This document shows, piece after piece, positions 1-12,150 of a stretch of 64,000 nucleotides of DNA. The stretch comes from Chelonoidis abingdonii (Eukaryota > Chordata > Testudines > Testudinidae), in contig NC_133770.1 of assembly GCF_003597395.2 (NCBI RefSeq), forward strand, positions 3,636,560-3,700,559, given 5' to 3'. The notes beneath the pieces were generated by a model that searched no databases, had not been told where the DNA came from, and saw only the letters and a list, made by a program, of their open reading frames with translations. The stretch's first letter is position 1. Each line of letters starts with the position of its first letter. Both the position numbers and the translations under genes were made by a program.

Positions 1-1220
1 AGTCAGGGTAAGTCCACACAGCGGTGTATAAGGGGCAGCCTTAACGGCCAGGTGCCAACTTGCTGCCGCCCTCCATGAATATGCTGCTGCACTTCACACG
101 ACCAGCTCCACCACATCCGCGGTGCATGTCCCTGCCAGCTCGCCCCTGAAACCGCTTCCTCTGCTCACGGTTTCCAAGGCCTGCTCCAGACTTCTCTGCT
201 CTGCCAGCTGCTAACGATAGACTTCAGACTCTCCGAGCTATGAAACCAGCACTCAGGGAGTCCTCAAGTTTCAGACTCTTTCAGTGATTCAGCTTGTAGG
301 GAGCCCTGGTGCACCATTGTCCCACATAATTCAGCTCAGCAGTCTCTAGATGGACCTCCTAATAGAATCAAAATTAGCTCACCTCTTTACTAGGAGAAGA
401 GAAGAATTGCAATTTGGTGTTCCACACCTCAAAAGGGACCCATGCCACAGGTAACCACACGAACACCACGTGAGCCCGCTCTCTGATGTCCAGCATAGGT
501 TATTGGAACCCATGTTCCAGGTTTAGCAAGTACCACCAATCAGACGAGGTTGAGTTCATTCTCGTCACAAAAGCTTCTCACAGCTCCCCATATGCCACAC
601 AATCAGGGTACAAAACTTTTGGTTTTTCCTCTGCCCAATAACAAAGAAACTTGTGGATCCCAGATGCTGTAAATACAACCCATCCCAAGCTGCCATGTGG
701 GGTGTATGCTAGTGGGGGGGGGGGTTGGATGCGAATGCATTCTAAAGATAATTTTCACACCTGCTACCAATTCCCGCAATCAGATGTCACGGTAGCGTCA
801 CCTGACTGCTTACATATACAGCCACCTTTTCCTTGCACAGGCCCTGCTTGGTCCAGCCAGTTCATCCCCCCTACCCCTGCTAGGCAGACATGCTAATCAC
901 CTGCCTCCTGTTACAAGACTTGGGGGGAGACCCCCTAGTTGGCTAGCAGCGTATTAGGGCATTTTCACTCACCCTTAGGACACTGATGATGACGAGATGT
1001 CTCTTGGCGCTCAGCTATATGAACCTGCAATATCCAAATGCAATTGATGTCACCCGTTTTACTGGGATTTAGAATCCCAAAAGTTGGTGATAGAAGGACC
1101 TAGTGAAATCACATCATGTTTATCCGGAAGGACAACACAAAGCTATTCCCTGCTCTGTATTCTCCATGCCTTTGCCAGGCCAGGCTTCAGTGACTTCAGA
1201 GACAGGGCTTCCACTGCTTC
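1..1220. other. Intergenic stretch, nothing recognised
   Basis: No exon, finger motif or known repeat could be supported here. Short open frames occur by chance and show no domain. An eleven-base G run lies at about 714-724. Confidence 0.5.
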
Positions 1221-1221
1221 T

Positions 1222-1420
1222 CTTGGGCAGCCCCAGGCTCTGGGTGTCCCTAAAGCTCTGACTACTAGAACCTGGGACTGCCTAACAGGATGGATCACCC
1301 AATAATTGTCCTGGTGAGTTAATTCCCCCTGAAGCACTGGCACTGGCTGCTGTCACAAGACAGGATACTGGGCTAGATGGCCCATTGGGCTGACCCGTTT
1401 GTGGCCGTTCTGATCTTAAA
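1222..1420 (+). repeat. CR1 3'-end fragment
   Basis: This carries the usual 3' tail of the CR1 copies in this window, ending in a phrase of the type 'gggctagatggcccattggg'. It is 5'-truncated and lacks coding sequence. The same tail recurs near 7.95, 23.3, 40.6, 43.3 and 62.2 kb. Confidence 0.7.
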
Positions 1421-1639
1421 CTAGTCCCCAAGTCAGAGGTAAGAAACTTGTGTCCCTAGTGCGTTGAAAAGTGATTGGAGGCAGCAATGAGCTCCAGATT
1501 TCTATGCAGCCCTGGCCATGCAGCCTCTGCAGAGTCAGAGACCAGCACAGGGTGGGTTCCCCCATCGTGCTGCTTTTCATGTGTCACTAAGTTCCTACTG
1601 TTTTGATGCGCTAGAGACCCAGCCCAGGGATTAGACAAT

Positions 1640-1790
1640 TAGAAACGGCTGAGTTCTGACCCTGGCTCTGACCATGCTGCCTGGGGCACATCACTTAACC
1701 ACTCTGTACCTCCACTCCCTCCTCTGTGAAATGGGGTGAGGGTATTAACATTAATGTTTGCCGTGCTTGGCTCAGTGCTCTGGGGGCACA
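1640..1790 (+). repeat. MIR/CORE-SINE-like fragment
   Basis: The order 'gaccctggctctgac', 'cacttaaccactctg' and 'ctctgtgaaatgggg' matches the conserved part of MIR-type SINEs. The copy is old and partial. Confidence 0.55.
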
Positions 1791-1849
1791 GGGAGGGCCA
1801 ATGCCACTGAAATCCACAGAGGTGCCTCAGTTTCTGTCCATAGATCATT

Positions 1850-4400
1850 TGGCCCTGAATTGCTGTGGTTTCAGGAAATGGAGGGACTCTTCAGTGACAT
1901 TAACCATGGGGGTCAGTGTTTCAAAACATGGCATTTTTTGAATACCAGCGAGTCCACCCTGCGTTTAGAGGCAGAAAATGCAAAATATTCATTATTATGA
2001 GTCATTAATACTAGTAACAATAAATAGACACAGTGATGTTTGTTACCTGGCTGTTTGAGGGGTGCACGGTCGGACTATTGCTTTACTGCTTCATTGCCAA
2101 CATTTCTGTGAGCACAGATTCCTTTCTAGGGCCGACTTTAACGCCTCCCCTGGCAGGCGGCTGAAGTGAGGTGATGGAGCCTTTAGGACAGACACGCTGT
2201 TTACTTGCTTTCCTAAGTTTAAGGCAGACACTTGGGGCCAGCATTTCAGTTATGCCAATATAAATCTGCAGTGACTCCTCCTAAGTCATCAGGCAGAACC
2301 TGAGGTCAGACATGCTGCTCGGTCCTTTATAAGCATGTAACAATTGGGCGCATTTCCTTCTTGTGGTATGGGAGTGCGTGTGTCAGTCCAGTCTGGAATC
2401 TCTTGGGCTCTGTTTTTGAGTGTGATAATGGCCCCAAATGTCTGGTGGTAATTATCTAGTAGCCCGAACGCTCTTTGGCAGCCACACTAGTTTACCTTAA
2501 AGCAGGACCCCTTGATCCTCCCTCAAAACTGAGACGTGAACAGGACTGCAAATGCACCTGCTGCATCCCAGAATTCAAAGCCATAGCCAGTTTGCATAAT
2601 AGAAAATTGCTTTATCCCAGCCCCCTGCCTTTCCAATAGCTGTTTAATCTCCTTCTCATCCTAACACCCTCTTAAGCCCCTCCACTACAACGGAATTGTG
2701 TGGCAGCCATTTTGCATTGTCACACCAGCCGTGAACATAGGACATTACAGCAAGCGTGTGAACATTCAAAATGGCTGCTGGGGCCTGCTTCTTTAATTTG
2801 GGTTTCTTGGCCATTCGCAGCCCAAGCTCTGTTTGTAGAGAGAGGATCTTCTTGCTGCTTACAAAGCCATGGGACAGCTGTGGGGAGTGGGGAAGGGTCA
2901 TAGCTTTTGATCTCTGGGTTTAAAACTGGATGTAAATAAATATACGAACTCAAGTCAGGAATAAGGATGATCTGGTATTTGTGTATTGGGGGGGTACTTC
3001 TGTTTTTAAAGGATTATGTGTTGAGAAATGTTTTGAATTGTATTTTAAATATTTCTGTGTATATGTAACCTCACCTAATTTCTGATATTTAATTTCAGTG
3101 AATAATCAAATGGTTGTTTCTATCTTGGTCATTGATGTTAATGAATTTCATTGCAAATATAGCCTGGAGATGAAATTGACCAGCTGCTGCTTTAAAAGTG
3201 ACTTTTTCCTCCCAGTGCCTCTGCCTGGGTTTCTTTCTAATGCTCCAGTGGAGTATAAGTAATGCAAAAACCATAAGTAATCATGTGTGAATGTCAGGCC
3301 AGGGATCATTACGATTTCTTTTGTATGTGTGATAAAGGCAAGTGCTTTAAATAAAAACCAAACCAAACCCAACACCCATTCTATTTTTGTCAAACTATCA
3401 GTAGGACCCTCTTGTTCTTTTGTGTTAGCTGTTTGGGATAGAAATTGAATGTTTAAAAGGTGCGGTGTGCTTGCATTTTATTTACAGATGGAGTTATTTG
3501 CAGATATATGAATGAATAAATGAAACTTTGTTTGTTTTAAAAGCACAATGTGTAATTCACCTGTGGAACTCATTAGCCCAAGATATCACAGAGGCTAAGA
3601 ATCAAAACAGAGCTGTATATTAGCAAACATCCACAGTTAGCTAAAGGCAGTGTTTTTTTACGTGAGTGATAAAATATTGCACTTCAGGGCATAACCCAAC
3701 TATTAGGGGTTTAGGACAAATTTTCCTCCATAGTATGGGCCCCTTTTTCGATCCTTATCCATTATAGGGTTTCTCTCACTCTTCACCAAAGTATCTGGCA
3801 CTGAGGGGGACATGCAAGTGGACGGACCAGTGGACTGAGCAGGTATGGCGATTCCTGTGTTGACTGTCTGGGAGAAAAACTCTGAGGTTAATGGTTATAC
3901 TAAAGCCTCTGGCCAGAGCTTGAAAGCTGAACGGTTCCCCTCTGCCCCATGAGGCTTCCTTGTCTGTTTTCTGTCAGTGAACCCATCATCTGCTGGAATA
4001 AAGAGTGACAAGACTCACTCTATATTTTCCACGTTCCATATGTAATAGATGGGAGTTCGGGAAGTTCAAAGACTGAGCCAAATTGTCAGGGGTTTTGAGC
4101 CCCACAACTCACACTGGCCCTGCTGGGATCTAGGCCCCATGAAATGTGTTGGGCTTTGGATTTGGAGCATTAATAATTATGGGCCACAGGTTTTGCTTGC
4201 CTAACACGAACCACCTGGAGCCCGATTGCCAGCATGGCTGAGGGCTTGCTGCATTTCCCACACTTGGGACAGTTGTAGACTCTCCTGTATCCATTCCCCT
4301 GGGTTCTTCAAGACCTGGTTTCCTACCAACCCTTTTCCCACTCGCCGTCTGAGGAATGGGCCTCTCTCGAGCACGGATTCGTTGGTGAATTTGCAGAAGT
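1850..4400. other. Intergenic stretch, no gene seen
   Basis: AT-richer than its neighbours, with no supportable exon on either strand. Open frames here lack domains and overlap one another. Confidence 0.45.
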
Positions 4401-4412
4401 GGTTTCAGTCTG

Positions 4413-4690
4413 AACCAGGGGCAGCGCTGTGTATTTTGCAGCCCCAAGCACAGCAATCAGGTGGCTTTCGGCGGCGCACCTGCGGGTGATCTGCCAGTCC
4501 CATGCCTTCAGCATACCCACTGCCAAATTACCGCCAAAGCCGCAGGACCGGTGGACCTCCCGAATGCAAGCCGCTGAAGGCAGCCTGACTGCCACCCTCA
4601 TGGCAACCGGCACGCCGCCCCCCCGTGACTTGTCACCCCAGGCAAGCGCTTGCTGCACTGCTGCCAGGAGCTCCCCCGGTCTGAACCTTT
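4413..4690. repeat. GC-rich interspersed repeat, possibly hAT-derived
   Basis: The segment resembles the small hAT-like elements near 8.5, 27.2 and 46.2 kb in composition and in its 'ggggcagcgctg' style end. Clear terminal repeats and a target duplication were not found, so the class is tentative. Confidence 0.35.
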
Positions 4691-5001
4691 TGCCACATTT
4701 CCCTGCATTTATAAGGCGTGACCATTGTGTGGCTTCCCCTTTCACATTGTACGGCCTTTGGATCCATTTCTCTTGCCGGGTTTCTCTGACAACTTTTTTG
4801 ATTTCTTGTGACTCTCGCAGGCTTTCTGCCCCTGAGAATTTCCCATAATGGTTTCACTGGCTCTCTCTGAGGCCATTTTGAGTAGGTCTCATTGTTCAGC
4901 ACATTCCCTGTGGTGGCTCTTTATTTATTTGGTGAACCTCTCACCTGCTGCAATAAAAAGAGGGTCAAGACATCATTATAGGAGGCATTATAGGTAATCC
5001 T

Positions 5002-5480
5002 GGAATCATAGAGCCGGAGGGCTGGAAGGGACCTCAAGCAGTCACCTAGTCCAGCCCCCGGTGCTGAGGCAGGGCCAGTCCATCTGTGACGGGTTCTTAA
5101 AAACCTCCACCACTGGGGATTCCACAACCTCCCTTGGACCTTTTCTGGTTCCTCGTTATCCTTATAGCTGGAAAGTTTTTCCTAATATCGAACCTAAATC
5201 TCCCTTGCAGCAGATTAAGCCGACTGCTTCCTGTCCTGCCTTCAGGAGACCTGGAGAACAATTGCTCGCTGTCCTCTGTAGAACAGCCGTGAGCATATTT
5301 AAAGGCTGTTACCAGGTCCCCCTCAGTGTTCTTTTCTGAAGACTAAATATATCCAGGTTTTTTAACCTTCCCTCATAGGTCGGGTTTTCTAAGCCTTTGA
5401 TTGTTTTTGTTGTGCTCCTCTGGACTCTCTCCAATAAACGGTGGCACCCAAAGCATCACAGTTCTCCAGCTGGGGTCTCA
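5002..5480 (-). repeat. CR1 3' end, antisense, chicken-like subfamily
   Basis: It begins with 'aatcatagagccggagggc' and 'tggaagggacctcaagcag', the reverse complement of the classic CR1 3' terminus. It continues into the antisense of the C-terminal reverse-transcriptase coding region. A related copy is at 35.2-35.6 kb. Confidence 0.8.
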
Positions 5481-6213
5481 CCAGTGCTGAAGACAGCAGG
5501 ACACTGACCTCCTGTGTCTTACCTCTGACACTCCTGCTAATATACCCCAGAATGATATTAGACTAACCCCCATCACGCCTAGTCCCCCTTGACTCCCCCT
5601 ATACCCCAGACCCCACTGGCTCTCCCAACACTTCCCGCTGTCCCTCATTTTCCCCTGGCTGTCCTTGTTCCTGAGGCTCCTGCTTCCCCCATGCATGGAG
5701 GAGGGCAATAAGGCAAAGGAGAAATGGGTGGGGATGGGGAGCAAGAGAAGGAGGGGAGAACGAAGGTGGAGATGCATAAAGAAACAAACCCCCATGTCCT
5801 GGCCTGCTTCAGGGAAGGAGGAAGGGGAATTAGACCAGTGACTTGTTGTGCTTTTGGGTCTCAATTAATAGACATAGAGATAAAGAGTGAAAGCGAGGGA
5901 GCGATTTCACCCACTTCAGCTGAAGGAGGCGCCACTGATTCCCAGCATTCAGAGCTGGTTGAGTCTTAGCAATCTGGCGTGTTTGGTTTGGATGGGGGCC
6001 GTCACAGGTTTAATCCGCTGCTCTCTGAATTCTCTTGGTGTAAGTGGACACTGCCGGCAGCTAACAGGCTTCTGACAATGCAGCTGCTTCAGCTAGACCT
6101 GCTCCTGGAGCCAAAGAAAACCTGGAGCCCCGGCCACCCCTCCATCCCTTGTTGAAGTGGGAATGGTTACAACATGTGGGGGGGTCAGTGGCTCTGAACT
6201 AGATAAGGTGACC

Positions 6214-6716
6214 ACTGCTGGTGCTTGCGCCGATAACTCTTGAAGATGACACTCCTCCCATACTTTGTACATGTGGTTTCCCCGGCATGAGATCTCTGGT
6301 GCATAGAAAGATAAAGCTGGGAACTGTAGCGGTTACCACACACCAGACATCTATAGGCTTCCTTTTTGTAGAGAAGTCTCTGGTGTGACAGGATTTAAAC
6401 TTTTCCCACATTCAGAGCCTGTGTGTAGTGGCTGCCCTTGGGGACAATTTGGGTGAGATTACGGGTTTTGTTGGAATGTGAACATTTGCCCACACTCAGC
6501 ACACTGGAAGGGCTATGCCCCCAGCGAATTCTCTGCTGTGCCTTCAGGTATTACTTGGAGCTAAAGGTTTTCCCACACTCATTCCATTGGCTCTCCCGTG
6601 TGGGACGTATAGTGCAGTTGAAGGTAACACTTACAAAGGTGTTCCCACAGACCAGGCATTTATGCACAGTCTCCTGCAGGTGACTTTTCTCGTGCATGGC
6701 AAGATCACTCTTCAAT
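6214..6716 (-). pseudogene. Degenerate C2H2 zinc-finger exon
   Basis: On the minus strand several finger fragments can be read in shifting frames, including HKCLVCGNTF after HEKSHLQETV, and NECGKTFSSK. The antisense finger hallmarks 'tttcccacactca' and 'cacactggaagg' recur at near-finger spacing. Most linkers are damaged and several zinc ligands are missing, so no functional array is possible. It lies 1.3 kb downstream, in the minus direction, of the KRAB exon at 8018-8126. The simplest reading is one decayed KRAB-ZNF gene split by CR1 insertions. Confidence 0.7.
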
Positions 6717-6724
6717 GAAGTACA

Positions 6725-7065
6725 CTATATCCACTGGATCATGTCCTCAAAGAATCCTACTAGATTGGTGAGGTATGATTTCCCTTTACAAAAGCCATGT
6801 TGACTCTTCCCTAACAAATTGTGTTTGTGTGTCAGATAATTCTGTTTACTATAGTTTCAATCAATTTACCAGGTACTGAAGTTAGGCTTACTGGCCTGTA
6901 ATTCCCAAAATCACCTCTGGAGACTTTTTTTTTTTTAAATCAGTATTACATTAACTACCCTTCAGTCATCTGGTACAGAATCCGATTTAAGTGATAGGTT
7001 ACATATTACAGCTAATAGTTCTGCAATTTCATATCTGAGTTCCTTCAGAACTCATCTTAATACCA
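6725..7065 (-). repeat. CR1/L2-type reverse-transcriptase fragment, antisense
   Basis: The minus strand encodes pieces of a non-LTR reverse transcriptase, including a segment like LTSVPGKLIETIV, part of the conserved region before the first catalytic box. Stops and shifts interrupt it. Confidence 0.55.
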
Positions 7066-7071
7066 TCTGGT

Positions 7072-8002
7072 TGATAAATGCAAAGTAACGCACATTGGAA
7101 AACATAATCCCAACTATACATACAAAATGATGGGGTCTAAATTAGCTGTTACCACTCAAGAAAGAGATCTTGAAATCATGATCATGATCCAATGTCATGG
7201 ATAGTTCTTTGAAAACTTCTGTCCAATGTGCAGTAGCAGTCAAAAAAGCTAACAGACTGTTAGGAATCATTAGGAAAGGGATAGATAATAAAACAAAAAA
7301 TATCATATTGCCTCTATATAAATCCATAGTATGCTCACACTTTGAATACTGCATGCAGTTCTGGTTGCCTCATCTCAAAAAAGATATATTAGAACTTGAA
7401 AAAGTACAGAGAACAACAACAAAAATGATTAGGGGTATGGAACAGCTTCCACATGAGGAGAGATTAAAAAGACTGGAACTGTTTATCTTAGAAAAGAGAC
7501 AACTAAGGGGGGATATGATAAAGATCTATAAAATCATGACTGGTGTGGAGACAGTGAATAAGGAAGTGTTGTTCATCCCTTCGCATAACACAAGAACTAG
7601 GGGCCTCCCAGTGAAATGAACAGGCAGCAGGTTTTAAACAAACAAAAGGAAGTACTTCTTCACACAACATCCGGTCAACCTGTGGAACTCATTGCCATGT
7701 GATGTTGTGAAGGCTAAAACTATAACTGGATTCAAAACAGAAATAAATACGTTCCTGGGAGGACAGATCCATCAATGGCTGTTAGCCCAGATGGTCAGAG
7801 ACACAACCCCAAGCTCTAGCTGTTCCTAAGCCTCTGACTGCCAGAAGCTGGAAGTAGATGACAGGATGGATCACTTGATAAATGGATTGTTCTGGTCATT
7901 CCCTCTGAAGCATCTAGCACCGGCTACGGTCAGAAACAGGACACTGGGCTAGATGGACCATTGGTCTGACCTAGTCTGGCTGTTCTTATGTACTTACATA
8001 GA
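7072..8002 (+). mobile_element. CR1 3' half, C-terminal ORF2
   Basis: An open stretch at 7197-7619 encodes the CR1 ORF2 C-terminus, with motifs such as SHFEYCMQFWLPHLKKDI and QRTTTKMIRGMEQLPHEERL. The non-coding tail follows, to 'ctggctgttcttatgt' at about 8000. The copy is 5'-truncated and lies between the broken zinc-finger exon and the KRAB exon. Confidence 0.85.
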
Positions 8003-8017
8003 TAAATTACTGCTTAC

Positions 8018-8126
8018 CTAGTAAGATCAATGTTTCATAGATCTCCCTTGTCACCTCTTGGTATAGCTCCTCCCATTCTTCTAAAATCCCCCACCCCTCC
8101 TGGGAGAAATAGACTGTGAAATCCTC
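8018..8126 (-). pseudogene. KRAB-A box exon of a fifth, probably broken ZNF gene
   Basis: The minus strand reads EDFTVYFSQEGWGILEEWE and continues ELYQEVTREIYETLILLG without a stop. It ends at a good splice donor (GTAAG, plus 8013-8017), in the same phase as the three intact KRAB exons. The usual EEW is EGW here. A clean acceptor was not found, and the N-terminal V-T-F is absent. A CR1 5' region abuts it upstream and only degenerate fingers lie downstream, so it is probably a relic. The exon itself is open, so splicing into a neighbour cannot be excluded. Confidence 0.7.
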
Positions 8127-8484
8127 AGAAGCCAGAAGTGGAAGATGGGGACATCACTTGATAACTGAGTCATCACTCATGGCCTTGAGTGGTTGATTGG
8201 AGGGAAGGCTTCGAGCCGGGCCACCTGCTTCGAGCCAGCAGCCTTATAAAAAGGCAGCCAGTTGCGAACCGAGTGAGCAGTGAACAGAGGACAGGCTAAC
8301 AGAGGGAGTTTGCCTGCAGGGAGTTAGTACAGAGTGTTTCTGCCTTTCAGGCTCCTGGGAGCAGTACATACAACAGCTGAGGAGCCTCTTAGAAGGAAGA
8401 CATGGATAGTGAGCGATCAGCTGTTGTGAGCTGGTCAGAATGTGTCATGTTTGTCTTTCTCCCAGAGGATAGACACGACTTAAT

Positions 8485-8758
8485 CAGGAGCGGCGCCAGG
8501 GTTTTTGGTGCCCTAGGTGGGGGTCCTTCCGCAACCCCAGTTGTTGGCGGCAATTCTGCGGCGGGGGGTCCTTCTGTGCTCTCGGTCTTTGGGGCACTTC
8601 AGCTGCGGGTCCCGGAGCGAGTGAAGGACCACTGCAGAATTGGCGCCGAAGACCCGGAACGGGGAAGGACCCCCCGCCACCAAATTGCCACCAAGGATGG
8701 CAAAATGCCACCCCCCCAAATCCTGGTGCCGGTCGCCTAAATGGAATCGCCAGCCCTG
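8485..8758. mobile_element. Non-autonomous hAT-like element inside CR1
   Basis: The segment is bounded by the 8-bp direct repeat 'gacttaat' at 8477-8484 and 8759-8766, the duplication size of hAT elements. Its ends, 'caggagcggcgcc' and 'cgccagccctg', are short imperfect inverted repeats. It has no transposase. It splits the CR1 leader, so it arrived after that copy. Confidence 0.8.
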
Positions 8759-9635
8759 GACTTAATCTGTACGAAGTGCAAGCTGGTTTGCATATTGGAA
8801 GAGAAGGTTAGAGGACTAGAGAACCAAGTATCAACCCTACGTTTCATCAGAGAAAATGAAGATTTTCTGGATAGAAGCCAGCGTTTGGTTCTGGAATTAA
8901 AACATGCTGAAGAATTCCGGAGTGCAGAGCAGAGCAGGGAAGAAAACTGGCAACAAGTGACCTCCAGAAGAAGACAGAGGAGAACTCATGTATCCCCAAC
9001 GCAGATAGAGGTAAGAAACCGTTTTCAGGCTCTGCACAGGAACTACAGCAGAGAATGATTTGGAAGAGCCCTCTGAGGGAAGGTATCAGAAGGAGACCCC
9101 ACTGGCCAGAAGGCATGGGATGTATTATCCTAGGGTTGGGGGGTCCATGACCACCACCCACAAGAGGAGGAGGGAACTCCTCCTAAGGGGGACGGAGTCA
9201 TCCATCTGTCAACCAAACTGGGAGATTCGAGAAGTGTGCTGCTTGCCTGGAGCGAGAATCCAGGATGTGACGGAGTGTTTGCTGAGACTGATCAAGACCT
9301 CGGACTGGTACCTCTTCCTACTTCTCCATGTGGACACCAATGATACTGCAGACTGTGTTGCTCTGGGAAGAAGGATAAAGGAGTTTGAGGTGCAAGTTGT
9401 GTTTTCGTCCATCCTTCCTGTTGAAGGAAAAGGCCCAGGTAGGGACCATCGAATTGTGGAGGTGAATGCATGGTTATGCAGGTGGTGTCGGAGAGAGGGC
9501 TTTGGATTCTTTGACCATGGGATGTTGTTCTGGGAAGAAGGATTGCTAGGAAGAGATGGGATCCACCTAACGAAGAGAGGGAAGAGCATCTTCACAGGCA
9601 GGCTGGCTAACCTAGTGAGGAGGGCTTTAAACTAG
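8741..9635 (+). pseudogene. CR1 ORF1 remnant with esterase-like domain
   Basis: The first segment has paired cysteines (CTKCKLVC), a heptad-rich stretch and an arginine-rich end. The second, from 9060, matches the SGNH-hydrolase-like domain of CR1 ORF1: CCLPGARIQDVTE, HVDTND, VVFSSILPV, FGFFDHG and DGIHLTKRGK. The last carries the expected Asp and His. The expected N-terminal Gly-Asp-Ser is replaced by a sequence reading RRELLLRGTE, so the catalytic serine appears lost. A stop near 9058 separates the segments. Confidence 0.75.
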
Positions 9636-11759
9636 GTTCGCTGGGGGATGGTGACCTTAACCCATAGGTAAGTGGGGGAGTGAGACACTGGGAGGAAACA
9701 TAAGAAGGAGGGTACAAGACGGGAAGCCTCTTGATTTATACTGAGAAAGCAGGGCAATCGGCTAGTTATCTTGGGTGCATGTACACGAATGCAAGAAGCC
9801 TGGGAAACAAGCAGGAAGAACTGGAGGTCCTGGCACAGTCAAGGAACTTTGACATGATTGGAATAACAGAAACTTGGTGTGGCAGTTCACATGACTGGAG
9901 CACTTTCATGGACGGGTATAAACTGTTCAGGAAGACAGGCAGGGGAGGAAAGGTGGAGGAGTTGCACTGTATGTAAGAGAGTGGAATGAGTGCTCAGAGT
10001 TTCAGTATGAAACTGGAGAAAAGCCTGTTGAGTCTTTGGGTTACATTTAGCGGCAAGAGCAACAAGGGTGATTTGTGGTGGGCGTGTGCTATGGACCACT
10101 GGATCAGAAGGATGAGGTAGACGAGGCTTTCTTCGGACAACTAACTGAAGTTTCCAGATCACAAGCCCTGATACTAATGGGGGACTTCAATCACCCTGAC
10201 ATCATCGTGGGAGAGCAATACAGCAGTGCACAGACAATCCGGGAAGGATTTGGAGAGTGTTGAGGACAACTTCGTGGTACAAGTGCTGGAGGAACCAACT
10301 AGGAGCCCTGCTCCTATTGACCTGCTACTCACAAACAGGGAAGAATTGGGTAGGGGATGTAGAAGTGGGTGGCAACCTAGGCAGCAGTGACCACGAGATG
10401 GTTGAGTTCAGGATCCTCACAAAAGGAAGAAATAACAAAATACGGACCCTGGACCTTCAAATAAGCAGACCTTGCTTCCCTCAGGAACTGATGAGAGATC
10501 CCTGGGAAAATAACATGGAGGAAACGGGCCCAAGGGGAGGGAAGCTGGCTTTTTTTTTATAAATTTTAAAAGAAAGGCTATATTGAAGGCACAGGACCAA
10601 AACCATCTTGATAGTGCAGAAAGAATAGCAATTGGCAGACCAGCTTGGATTAACAATGAAATCTTCAGTGAGCTTAAACTCAAAAAGGAAGCTTAAAAGA
10701 AGTGGAAAATTGGACAGATGACTAGGGAGGAGTATAAAAATATTGCTCAAGCATGCAGGGGTGTAATCAGGATGGCCAAGGCACAAGAGGTGGAGTTGCA
10801 GCTAGCAAGGGATGTGAAGAGTAACAAGAAGGGTTTCTACAGGTATGTTAACAGGAAGAAGGTCAGCGAAAGTGTGGGACCCTTACTGAATGGGGGAGGC
10901 AACCTAGTGACAGATGATGTGGAAAAAGCTGAAGTACTCAATGCTTTTTTTGCCTGTCTTCACAGACAAGGTCAGCTCCCAGACTGCTGCAACATAATGC
11001 GGGGAGGAGGTGAGCAGCCCTCAGCGGTGAAAGAACTGGTTAAGGACTATTTAGAAAAGCTGGACATGCACAAGTCCATGGGTCCAGATCTAATGCATTC
11101 AAGGCAGTTGGCTGATGTGATTGCAGAGCCCTTGGCCATTATCTCTGAAAACCCGTGGCGAGAGGGGGAGGTCCCAGACAATTGGAAAAAGGCAGATATA
11201 GGGCCTATGTTTTAAAAAAAGGAAGAAAGAGAACCTGGGGAACTACAGACCAGTCAGCCTCACTTCAGGCTCCAGCAAAATCATAGAGCAGGTCCTCAAG
11301 GAATCAATTTTGAAGCACTTGGAGGAGAGGAAGGTAATCAGGATTCACCAAGAGCAAGTCATGCCTGACCAACTTGGTTGCCTTCTATGATGAGATAAAT
11401 GGCTCTGTGGATATGGGGAAAATGACGGATGTGATATATCTTGACTTTAGCAAAGCTTTTGATATGGTCTCCACAGTGTTCTTGCCAGTAAGTTAAAGAA
11501 GTGTGGGCTGGATGATTGGACTATAAGGTGGATAGAAGGCTGGCTATATTGTCGGGCTCAATCAGTAGTGATCAACGGCTCGATGTCTAGTTGGCAGCGG
11601 GTATCAATTATATGGATAATGGGATTAATTGCACCTTCAACAAGTTCGCAGATGACACTAAGGTGGAGGGAGAGGTAGATACGCTGAAGGGTAGAGATAG
11701 GATACAGAGGGACCTAGACAAATTGGAGGATTGGGCCAAAAGAGTGTGCCGGGGTGGGG

Positions 11760-12150
11760 GGAACCCGATGCCCCGTAGCTATGGTAGCAAACCCCCCAGC
11801 ATAGGTGCAACTATGAAATGCTTCTGGCAGCAGAGCTCGTGCGCAGTATTGCTGTCGCCACGTCGGTCCGAGGATATTAGAGAGAAGCTGGGTGAGGTCA
11901 GATCTTTCGTTGGACCATCTTCTGTTGGGGAGAGAGACAAGCTTTCAACCGTGACGAGCTCTGCGCAGGCTCGAAGTGTGTCTCTCTTCCCAGCAGAGCT
12001 TGGTCCAGTGAAAGATACGACCTCCCCGGCCTTGCCCTGGCCTAGCGAACAGCGTTCAGGGACATGGGGTACCTGCTGGTAGAAAAAATCTGTCTGTTGG
12101 CACACCCTGTGTCTCCACTAGGGGGCACTGCCGGCCTAGCTATACCAGGT
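11760..12150. repeat. Fold-back repeat, probably Penelope-like terminal region
   Basis: Two arms at about 11,903-11,945 and 11,968-12,015 are imperfect reverse complements, sharing 'gttggaccat'/'ttggtccag' and 'gagagagacaagctttc'/'gtgtctctcttccc'. This resembles the inverted terminal repeats of Penelope-like elements, as at 59.8-62.0 kb, but no coding part is present. Confidence 0.45.

Larger units (their letters stand above)
8150..11745 (+). mobile_element. CR1 LINE with 5' region, ORF1 and internally deleted ORF2
   Basis: The copy keeps its 5' end, unlike most CR1 copies here. A GC-rich leader with 'cttataaaaagg' at about 8245 precedes ORF1. ORF1 parts are at 8741-9058 (CTKCKLVC motif, coiled coil, basic patch) and 9060-9635 (esterase-like). 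ORF2 parts include the endonuclease (9731-10262; CMYTNARSLGNKQEELEVL, LMGDFNHPDI) and reverse transcriptase ([13 protein letters not shown] at about 11,430-11,468; FADDTK at about 11,650). The part between the last two boxes is missing. Stops and frameshifts also show it is dead. A 274-bp hAT-like element sits in its 5' part. Confidence 0.88.
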
